A stretch of 7,467 nt of DNA from Pseudomonadota bacterium (GTDB lineage Bacteria; Desulfobacterota; Syntrophia; Syntrophales; JADFWA01), in NCBI GenBank assembly GCA_030596145.1, contig JAUVKS010000085.1, positions 1 to 7,467 of the forward strand. The letters are read 5' to 3'. The stretch's first letter is position 1; every line of letters begins with the position of its first letter. Shown in pieces: positions 1-4,755 of the stretch. Below the pieces are notes generated by a model. It was given only the letters and a program-made list of their open reading frames with translations. It made no database searches and was not told the DNA's origin. The position numbers and the translations under genes are program-made.

Positions 1-183
1 ACAACAGAAGAGGGTGAAATATTAGGTGACCCGTTTGAAATCGAAAAAGAACTGGGACATTGCACAGACCTGGTTATTGATGGAGGCATCCTGGGCACGG
101 AGCAATCAAGCATTGTAAGTCTGCTCGATGACACGCCCGAAGTTATCAGGATCGGCAAAGGTGATGTAACTGACTTTATATAA
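1..183 (+). CDS. Sua5/YciO/YrdC family protein (threonylcarbamoyl-AMP synthase-like), C-terminal fragment
   Basis: Frame 1 is open from the first base and ends at TAA 181-183, giving the last 60 residues of a protein whose start lies upstream of the window. The stretch DLVIDGGILGTEQSSIV (residues 23-39 of the fragment), followed by PEVIRIGKGDV (46-56), matches the end of the YrdC-like fold: a 'VIDGG..G.E.STVVD' strand and loop, then 'VIR.G.GD'. Family members such as TsaC/Sua5 make threonylcarbamoyl-AMP from threonine, bicarbonate and ATP for the t6A modification of ANN-decoding tRNAs. The wording of this end is closer to the YciO-like branch, whose in vivo role is less certain, so I give no gene symbol. 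The nucleotide-binding N-terminal half is not in the window and cannot be checked. It is followed at 128 bp by the RNase gene on the same strand. Confidence 0.8.
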   Translation, partial: TTEEGEILGDPFEIEKELGHCTDLVIDGGILGTEQSSIVSLLDDTPEVIRIGKGDVTDFI

Positions 184-197
184 ATGAATTATCCTTT

Positions 198-239
198 CCC
201 CCTCACCCCCTCCCCCACCCCCTCCCACCTGGGGAGGGG
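198..239. repeat. C-rich palindromic intergenic repeat with G-quadruplex potential on the minus strand
   Basis: The + strand carries five C runs (198-202, 206-210, 212-216, 218-222, 224-226) separated by one to three bases, then a hairpin with arms CCCCTCCC (219-226) and GGGAGGGG (232-239) around a 5-nt loop. Read on the minus strand, the C runs become closely spaced G tracts of three to five, the classic pattern for an intramolecular G-quadruplex. It lies between the Sua5-family stop and the RNase start. No T run follows the hairpin, so a standard intrinsic terminator is not supported. The composition contrasts sharply with its surroundings and suggests a dispersed intergenic repeat. Confidence 0.6.
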
Positions 240-300
240 AGATATGTGTAATAGGGGAAAAGGAATTATTAAGGATATCATTCTGACATATTTACAGGAA

Positions 301-306
301 AAGGAA
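301..306 (+). promoter_or_regulatory. Ribosome binding site of the RNase E/G gene
   Basis: AAGGAA sits 5 nt before the ATG at 312, with a second similar AGGAA at 296-300 just upstream. This supports ATG 312 as the start rather than the internal ATG four codons on. Confidence 0.6.
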
Positions 307-311
307 TCGTT

Positions 312-2036
312 ATGAAAAAGAAGATGCTGATAAACGCTATTGACGAAGAACAAAGCCGTATGGCCATTGTTGATAGTGATGGCAAACTGACGGAATTCAA
401 CATTCAGATGTCGACTAAAGAACCAACAACTGGAAACATCTATAAGGGCGTTGTTGTAAAAGTGGAACGTGGTCTCCATGCGGCTTTTGTGGACTATGGA
501 AGCAACAGGAATGGGTTTCTCCCTCTGCACGATGTAAGCTCAGAATATTTTCCCGAGCAAAAAGAAGATAACAAACCGGCTCCAAAACCCACACTCAAAG
601 CCGGACAAGAAGTGCTGGTTCAGGTACAGAGGGAGGCAAAGGACAGGAAAGGGGCTATGCTTACAACCTACATATCGCTGGCGGGAAGGTACCTTGTCCT
701 GATGCCCAACAAACAAAATACCGGCATATCTCGAAAGATAGAAGATGAAGCGGATCGCAAGAAACTGAAGGAGTTGATGGAACAGATAAATAAGGATGAG
801 CAGATTGGTTATATCGTCCGTACTGCAGGAATGAATAGAAAAAAACAGGAACTTTCCAGTGACTATCAACGTCTCCTCAGATTATGGAATGACATCCAGA
901 AAAAGGCTAAAACCGCGCCTACACCATCGCTCATCTATCAGGAAAGCGACTTTGGGGTGCGCTCGCTGCGGGACTATTTTACCCCCGATATCAATGAGAC
1001 CCGGGTTGACGATATTGAAACATTCAGAAAAATGAAGGATTACTGCAAGGCAGTCTCACCCAGGAGCATAAAACTAATTAAACATTACAATGAAAAGACA
1101 CCAATCTTTGACAAATATCAGGTCGAGGACCAGATAACGGCAATATACAGGGAACGAGTATCCTTGCGATCGGGCGGATATATTATCATAAATCCCACAG
1201 AGGCAATGATCACCATAGATGTTAACTCAGGGCGCGCTTTAAGCAAAACGAATATTGAACAAACTGCCTTTCAGACAAACCTCGAAGCAGCCGAAGAGAT
1301 AGCCAGACAGCTTAGATTGAGAGATCTGGGGGGACTGATTGTAATTGATTTCATAGATATGATGGACAGTAGACATAATACAGAAGTGGAAAGGACATTC
1401 AAGAAAGCTTTAAGCCTGGACAGGGCCAGGATACAACTTTTGAAAATATCCAAGCTCGGCACCCTTGAGCTGTCCAGACAGAAGAAACAATCCACAATAC
1501 AGGAGATTAGCTATACTGTATGCCCCCACTGCAAGGGAAGCGGACTCCGACCATCACTGGAATATACAGCACTTGGTATCTTCAGAAAAATTAAAACAGA
1601 GGTAGTAAAGGGAGAGTCCTCCGCCATTAATACGACCCTTCCATATGAAGTGGCCGACTATTTATTGAATCAAAAGAGAGATGAAATCAGCAAGCTCGAA
1701 AGTCTCCATGACACGTCCATACACATATCAGGAAGTCCGGGTATACAGTGGGGCGAATCGAAATTTGAATTAATCAAGAAAGAAATAGCGAGTGTAGTTC
1801 CCATAAATGAAAATAATCAATCCAAAACACCCGACAAATCGGGTGAATTGGACATCAAACCCGTTAAAAAGAAACCACATCGACCCTATAAAAAGAGATC
1901 AGATATTAGAAAATCAAAACCCTCCGATAAGCCACATGAACCGGTAATAGCAGAAACCGCAGAAAGAGAGGCCGCCGGAAAGAAAGACAAACACCAGTCT
2001 GTACTCAGTCAGATTATCAATATATTAAAAAGGTGA
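312..2036 (+). CDS. rng: Ribonuclease E/G family endoribonuclease
   Basis: 574-residue single-strand-specific endoribonuclease of the RNase E/G family, which trims rRNA precursors and starts mRNA decay in the cytoplasm. The S1 RNA-binding domain lies at about residues 38-125 (GNIYKGVVVKVERGLHAAFVDYG). The 5'-monophosphate sensor motif IVRTAG is at 168-173. The catalytic DNase I-like region has TIDVNSGRA with Asp303 and Asn305, and GGLIVIDFIDM with Asp346; these acidic residues bind the metal ion. The zinc-link CPHC is at 404-407, and tetramers of the family share a zinc ion through it. Numbering of these sites falls on the E. coli RNase E positions almost exactly. The folded part ends near 497, about the length of RNase G. 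A 77-residue Lys-rich, low-complexity tail follows, far shorter than the RNase E degradosome scaffold, so I call it RNase G-like. It has a good SD and converges on proC. Confidence 0.95.
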   Translation: MKKKMLINAIDEEQSRMAIVDSDGKLTEFNIQMSTKEPTTGNIYKGVVVKVERGLHAAFVDYGSNRNGFLPLHDVSSEYFPEQKEDNKPAPKPTLKAGQEVLVQVQREAKDRKGAMLTTYISLAGRYLVLMPNKQNTGISRKIEDEADRKKLKELMEQINKDEQIGYIVRTAGMNRKKQELSSDYQRLLRLWNDIQKKAKTAPTPSLIYQESDFGVRSLRDYFTPDINETRVDDIETFRKMKDYCKAVSPRSIKLIKHYNEKTPIFDKYQVEDQITAIYRERVSLRSGGYIIINPTEAMITIDVNSGRALSKTNIEQTAFQTNLEAAEEIARQLRLRDLGGLIVIDFIDMMDSRHNTEVERTFKKALSLDRARIQLLKISKLGTLELSRQKKQSTIQEISYTVCPHCKGSGLRPSLEYTALGIFRKIKTEVVKGESSAINTTLPYEVADYLLNQKRDEISKLESLHDTSIHISGSPGIQWGESKFELIKKEIASVVPINENNQSKTPDKSGELDIKPVKKKPHRPYKKRSDIRKSKPSDKPHEPVIAETAEREAAGKKDKHQSVLSQIINILKR

Positions 2037-2039
2037 GTA

Positions 2040-2059
2040 ACTACTCAGGTATGAGTAGT
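2040..2059. terminator. Small hairpin just after the RNase stop, possible terminator
   Basis: Perfect 8-bp inverted repeat ACTACTCA (2040-2047) and TGAGTAGT (2052-2059) with a 4-nt loop, starting 4 nt after the RNase stop codon at 2034-2036. No T run follows on the + strand, so this is at best a weak or factor-assisted transcription end, or an mRNA 3'-end stabiliser. The palindrome could act on either strand because proC converges from the other side. Confidence 0.35.
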
Positions 2060-2102
2060 CACAAGGCACAAAGAAAAGCCGAACAGTAGTGAAAACAGTT
2101 TC

Positions 2103-2149
2103 CAGGGGTCAGAAATGGCAGATGGCCGACAGCCGATCCCTGACCCCTG
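2103..2149. repeat. Inverted repeat between convergent rng and proC
   Basis: Arms CAGGGGTCAG (2103-2112) and CTGACCCCTG (2140-2149) are perfect 10-bp complements around a 27-nt centre. The centre contains further short complements (GGC and GCC stretches), so the RNA could fold into a branched stem. It starts 66 nt beyond the RNase stop and ends 11 nt before the proC stop. It may be a dispersed palindromic element that also ends transcription from one or both sides; there is no T run to prove that. Confidence 0.5.
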
Positions 2150-2160
2150 TGAACCGTAAA

Positions 2161-2976
2161 CTATGCCTTGCCCAGTTCCTTTGAGCGAAGGGTGGCCGCT
2201 TCGACAGCAGCAATAAGGGTTGCCCGGAGCCCACCCTCTTCAATTGCTTTCAGCCCGGCAATGGTGGTACCACCGGGAGAAGCAACCATATCCTTCAACT
2301 CCGCGGGGTGTTTATCCCCGTCCAGGTAGAGTTTTGCAGCGCCAAAGAGCGTCTGTGCCGACAATTTCAGGGCGATATCCCTGCTCAGTCCCATATTGAC
2401 ACCGGCATCCGACAGCGCCTCAATGATGACAAATATATAAGCAGGACCACTTCCGCTGAGACCCGTTACAGCGTCCATGAGGTTTTCGGCCACGATGACC
2501 GTAATACCCACCGAATCAAAGATATAACGGGCAAGCGCAAGATCATCTTCAGTGGCGCCTTCTCCGGCGGCAAGGGCCGCCGCCCCTTCACCGACGAGCG
2601 CCGGCGTATTCGGCATAACCCTGATTACACGAACACCGCTCTTGAGATACCCTTCTATGAATCCTGTGGTTATGCCGGCCGCAATGGATACGATCAGTTT
2701 GGTTTCATCAATTATATCCGATACACCCTCCAGGACTTCTCCCATATTCTGGGGTTTTACCGCAAGAATAACGACATCCGCGCTTTTTACGGCTTCCCCA
2801 TTATCCGCGGTCACATTAACGCGGTATTTCTTATCAAAATAGTCCATCCTTTCCGTCACTACATCGGAAACCGTTATATCTCTGGGAGACACCAGATTAC
2901 CTGAAATCATACCGCCGGTAAGAACCTCTCCCATTTTTCCACCGCCTATAATACCCACCCTTTTTCCTTTTAACAT
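2161..2976 (-). CDS. proC: Pyrroline-5-carboxylate reductase
   Basis: 271-residue cytoplasmic enzyme that reduces 1-pyrroline-5-carboxylate to L-proline with NAD(P)H, the last step of proline synthesis. The Rossmann nucleotide-binding motif GIIGGGKMG is at residues 8-16, followed by LAVKPQ (71-76) and SIAAGIT (97-103). The substrate region has VMPNTPALVGEG (120-131). The helical dimerisation domain carries the family signature SGSGPAY (174-180) and MVASPGGTTIAGL (230-242), expected for ProC. Length matches the family. I start it at ATG 2976-2974, because the Rossmann strand begins right there and AGGAGA precedes it closely; the frame stays open upstream to 3027, but the extra 17 residues have no family counterpart. 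The gene converges on rng and is divergent from the hydrolase, with a candidate promoter in the repeat at 3011-3043. Confidence 0.96.
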   Translation of the reverse strand: MLKGKRVGIIGGGKMGEVLTGGMISGNLVSPRDITVSDVVTERMDYFDKKYRVNVTADNGEAVKSADVVILAVKPQNMGEVLEGVSDIIDETKLIVSIAAGITTGFIEGYLKSGVRVIRVMPNTPALVGEGAAALAAGEGATEDDLALARYIFDSVGITVIVAENLMDAVTGLSGSGPAYIFVIIEALSDAGVNMGLSRDIALKLSAQTLFGAAKLYLDGDKHPAELKDMVASPGGTTIAGLKAIEEGGLRATLIAAVEAATLRSKELGKA

Positions 2977-3010
2977 TTCTCCTGTCTCCCTCCCTCCTCT
3001 CTTGAATGTC

Positions 3011-3043
3011 CAATCGTAATTAGTCAATCGTAATTAGTCAATT
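3011..3043. repeat. Tandem 14-bp repeat in the divergent control region
   Basis: Two perfect tandem copies of CAATCGTAATTAGT occupy 3011-3024 and 3025-3038, and a third copy begins with CAATT at 3039-3043. They lie between the divergent proC and hydrolase starts. The repeat unit supplies the promoter hexamers proposed for proC. Confidence 0.85.
3013..3041 (-). promoter_or_regulatory. Candidate sigma-70-type promoter of proC
   Basis: On the minus strand TTGACT (+ strand 3041-3036) is followed after exactly 17 nt by TACGAT (3018-3013), which match the -35 and -10 consensus at 5 and 4 of 6 positions. An A/T-rich stretch lies just upstream of the -35 hexamer. This would start transcription near 3006, leaving a leader of about 30 nt before the proC ATG. 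Both hexamers come from the tandem 14-bp unit. This is pattern matching only. Confidence 0.35.
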
Positions 3044-3056
3044 AAAAATATGGTTC

Positions 3057-3085
3057 TTGACTTTTATCCTTTCAATCTTTATCTT
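3057..3085 (+). promoter_or_regulatory. Candidate promoter of the hydrolase gene, close to a leaderless start
   Basis: TTGACT (3057-3062) and TATCTT (3080-3085) are spaced by 17 nt, with 5 and 4 of 6 consensus matches. The expected transcription start, about 7 nt downstream, falls at or next to the ATG at 3093. This agrees with the lack of any Shine-Dalgarno sequence before that ATG. An alternative -10, TATGAT (3092-3097), overlaps the start codon and would favour a different start. Weak evidence. Confidence 0.25.
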
Positions 3086-3092
3086 CACACCT

Positions 3093-3884
3093 ATGATAAA
3101 CATTCAGGAAATAGACGGATTAAAAATTGCGTGCGGGATAAACGAAGAAGGTTTCGTTGAAGGAAGGAAGAATCTTGTCTTTATCCACGGTTCAGGAAAT
3201 GACCACACCGTCTGGAAGAGCCAGTACAATGCCATGGATAAAGATTATAATATTGCCGCCGTTGACCTGCCCGGACATGGCAACTCTGAAGGCAAGGGTG
3301 AGCAGGATGTGCAGGCCTATGTTGAGTGGGTAAAAAAGATTATAGGAAAACTCGGTTTTAAAAAACCTGTCCTGATCGGTCATTCCCTCGGCGCCGCAAT
3401 AAGCATGACCTTCGCCATAAAATACGGCGACATGCTTTCCGGGATAGTCCCAGTTGGCGGAGGCGTTAAGATGCCGGTCAATCAACTTATACTCGATGGC
3501 ATACGCCAGGATCCATCTTCAGTTATCGCCCTCGCGGCTAAATTTGCCATTTCCAAAAAAAATCGCGAACGTCTTACCGACTGCTTGACAGATAATCTGT
3601 CCAGCACAAATCCCGAAGTAATCTATGGGGACTTTCTTTCCTGTGACAGGCTCGATATTACGGAAGAGATTTCGCACATAAGGACACCAACCCTTCTTGT
3701 CTGCGGCGATGATGACAAAATGGCCCCGCCTGCCCTTTCTCAATTTATGAAAGACCGTATCCCGGGGGCGGAACTTATGTTGATCGAAGATGCGGGGCAT
3801 TTTGCTATGCTGGAAAATGTAAAAATGTTCAACAGAATGTTGAAGGACTTTATTGATTCACTGCCATTTGAGAACACAAAGTAG
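3093..3884 (+). CDS. Alpha/beta hydrolase fold protein
   Basis: 263-residue alpha/beta hydrolase, probably a soluble esterase-like enzyme; the substrate cannot be read from the sequence. The oxyanion-hole motif FIHGSG is at residues 30-35, and DLPGHG at 58-63. The nucleophile elbow GHSLGA (96-101) places the catalytic serine at 98. The acid is most likely Asp208 in LLVCGDDDKMAPP, and the histidine is His236 in EDAGHF, so the triad looks complete. A cap region lies between about 125 and 195. There is no signal peptide. I choose ATG 3093; the frame extends upstream to a TTG at 3057, which would add 12 hydrophobic residues (MTFILSIFIFTP), but neither start has a visible SD. The stop TAG (3882-3884) lies inside the target duplication of the element downstream. 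Without that element the gene would sit 11 nt ahead of yggT, so the two were probably one transcript. Confidence 0.9.
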   Translation: MINIQEIDGLKIACGINEEGFVEGRKNLVFIHGSGNDHTVWKSQYNAMDKDYNIAAVDLPGHGNSEGKGEQDVQAYVEWVKKIIGKLGFKKPVLIGHSLGAAISMTFAIKYGDMLSGIVPVGGGVKMPVNQLILDGIRQDPSSVIALAAKFAISKKNRERLTDCLTDNLSSTNPEVIYGDFLSCDRLDITEEISHIRTPTLLVCGDDDKMAPPALSQFMKDRIPGAELMLIEDAGHFAMLENVKMFNRMLKDFIDSLPFENTK

Positions 3885-3885
3885 A
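3877..3885. repeat. Left copy of the target-site duplication
   Basis: CAAAGTAGA here equals 4071-4079 on the other side of the palindromic element. It contains the TAG stop codon of the hydrolase, so the insertion left the protein intact. Confidence 0.7.
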
Positions 3886-4070
3886 CGGTTTCGTAAAAAG
3901 TCTTTTCGCAGCGAATTGAAGCATTTTGGGAAAAAGATGCTGGCAGTGCTTAGCGTTGAAAAAATCTAACTGTTTGAGTGCGTTAGCATGAGTTTTAGAT
4001 TTTTAGCCAGGCGCTGATAGCATCCCCAAAATGGTTCTGAGCGAAGAAAACTGACTTATTACGAAACCAT
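3885..4070. mobile_element. MITE-like palindromic element, 186 bp, with terminal inverted repeats
   Basis: Left end 3885-3902 (ACGGTTTCGTAAAAAGTC) and the reverse complement of the right end 4053-4070 (ATGGTTTCGTAATAAGTC) agree at 16 of 18 positions. Inside, the halves continue as an imperfect palindrome: ATTTTGGG, GATGCT and CAG.GC segments of the left half recur in the right half, and AAAAATCTAA (3960-3969) pairs with TTAGATTTTT (3995-4004) around the centre. CAAAGTAG flanks both ends (3877-3884 and 4071-4078, a 9-bp match if the next A is counted), as expected for a target duplication. No ORF of note lies inside, so it would have been moved by a transposase encoded elsewhere. Transcribed, it would form a long hairpin between the hydrolase and yggT. 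Confidence 0.75.
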
Positions 4071-4079
4071 CAAAGTAGA
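4071..4079. repeat. Right copy of the target-site duplication
   Basis: Second copy of CAAAGTAGA, directly abutting the yggT Shine-Dalgarno sequence. It retains a now redundant TAG (4076-4078), 11 nt before the yggT ATG. Confidence 0.7.
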
Positions 4080-4084
4080 AGGAG
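4079..4084 (+). promoter_or_regulatory. Ribosome binding site of yggT
   Basis: AAGGAG lies 5 nt upstream of ATG 4090. This strong SD decides for ATG 4090 over the in-frame ATG at 4099. Confidence 0.8.
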
Positions 4085-4089
4085 AAAAC

Positions 4090-4392
4090 ATGTTTATAAT
4101 GGGAAACTTTATCGAGGCCGTAGCCAGAATTCTTGATGTAGGGCTAACGCTCTATATGTGGATAATCATAATCCGGGCACTTATCTCCTGGGTCAATCCC
4201 GACCCCTATAATCCTATCGTCAAGTTTCTCTACCAGATTACAGAACCAGTCCTCTCCACTATAAGGAGATGGATTCCTTTAAGAGGTATAGGGATTGATA
4301 TCTCACCCATTATTGTCATCCTGATTATCATATTTCTTCAGAGTTTTCTGGTGCAAAGTATGATACAAATGGCCATTCGCCTCAAATCATAA
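4090..4392 (+). CDS. yggT: YggT family small inner-membrane protein
   Basis: 100-residue integral membrane protein of the YggT family. Two hydrophobic segments, at about residues 8-34 and 70-95, flank a conserved loop. Family hallmarks are present: RALISWVNPDPYNPI (29-43), YQITEPVL (48-55), RRWIPLRGIGIDISP (59-73). The exact role is not established; family members are linked to envelope processes such as osmotic tolerance and to cell-division or photosystem biogenesis in relatives, and the gene commonly sits beside proC and a DUF167 gene. Here it has a strong SD and is followed after 26 nt by the DUF167 gene, so the pair is likely co-transcribed. Its upstream neighbour in the presumed operon is the hydrolase, now separated by the 186-bp element. 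Confidence 0.92.
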   Translation: MFIMGNFIEAVARILDVGLTLYMWIIIIRALISWVNPDPYNPIVKFLYQITEPVLSTIRRWIPLRGIGIDISPIIVILIIIFLQSFLVQSMIQMAIRLKS

Positions 4393-4418
4393 AAAAACTT
4401 GTCAAGACCATAACAATT

Positions 4419-4721
4419 ATGTTGTCGATTAAGAAAACAAAAGATGGAGTCATTTTCAATATAAGGGTTGTACCCAGATCCTCAAGATGCGAACTGGCAG
4501 GGATTCAGGAAGATGCCCTGAAGCTGAAAATCACCGCCCCACCTGTCGAGGGAAAGGCTAACGAAGAGTGCATAAAATTCCTTGCCGACAAACTCGGCGT
4601 CAGAAAATCCCGGGTTGCTATCATTGCGGGACACAAATCGAAAAGAAAAACCATCGCTGTATCGGGATTAACAAGTTCTGAGTTCCGGGTTCTGAGTTCA
4701 GAGTTCAAATCGAAACCCTAA
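4419..4721 (+). CDS. yggU: DUF167 / YggU family protein with repeat-derived C-terminus
   Basis: 100-residue small soluble protein of the DUF167 (YggU) family, whose function is unknown. The core matches well: FNIRVVPRSSRCELAGI (13-29), LKLKITAPPVEGKANEE (34-50) with the hallmark PPVEGKAN, then IKFLADKLGVRKSRVAIIAG (52-71) and KRKTIAVSG (75-83). The family domain ends about there. The last 17 residues contain the repeat SSEFRVLSSEF (86-96), encoded by a direct repeat and hairpin rather than family sequence. ATG 4419 has no clear SD, 26 nt after the yggT stop; translational coupling to yggT is possible. The TAA stop lies in the loop of the hairpin that precedes murJ. Confidence 0.9.
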   Translation: MLSIKKTKDGVIFNIRVVPRSSRCELAGIQEDALKLKITAPPVEGKANEECIKFLADKLGVRKSRVAIIAGHKSKRKTIAVSGLTSSEFRVLSSEFKSKP

Positions 4722-4748
4722 ACCCTGAACTCAGAACTTTGAACCCGG
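4675..4748. repeat. Direct and inverted repeats spanning the yggU end and murJ leader
   Basis: GTTCTGAGTTC occurs twice in tandem with a 14-bp period (4675-4685 and 4689-4699). A perfect 13-bp inverted repeat pairs GTTCTGAGTTCAG (4689-4701) with CTGAACTCAGAAC (4725-4737) around a 23-nt loop holding the yggU stop. An alternative outer pairing joins CCGGGTTC (4685-4692) with GAACCCGG (4741-4748), ending 7 nt before the murJ ATG. No T run follows, so it is not a standard terminator. Confidence 0.8.
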
Positions 4749-4755
4749 ATTTGCC

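Noticed and set aside
189..530. 113-residue minus-strand frame covering the rng start and upstream spacer
   Set aside because: Half is antisense to the RNase S1 domain and the rest translates the C-rich repeat, giving low-complexity Pro/Gly-rich sequence typical of such repeats.
2308..2904. 198-residue open frame on the + strand opposite proC
   Set aside because: It lies wholly antisense to a clear ProC protein, shows no family motif or SD, and is a composition shadow. The same holds for the 96-residue frame at 2552-2842.
2977..3027. Longer proC start at 3027
   Set aside because: The additional 17 residues have no match to ProC N-termini and would overlap the candidate -10 region. The inner ATG at 2976 has an SD and sits right before the Rossmann strand.
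3011..3043. Start of a CRISPR-like or iteron array
   Set aside because: Only two full copies of a 14-bp unit without spacers are present, with no cas or replication genes nearby.
3960..4004. Intrinsic terminator at the centre of the 186-bp element
   Set aside because: The A/T-rich 10-bp arms end in T5, but the stem lacks a G/C-rich core and has a 25-nt loop. It is better explained as the centre of the palindromic element.
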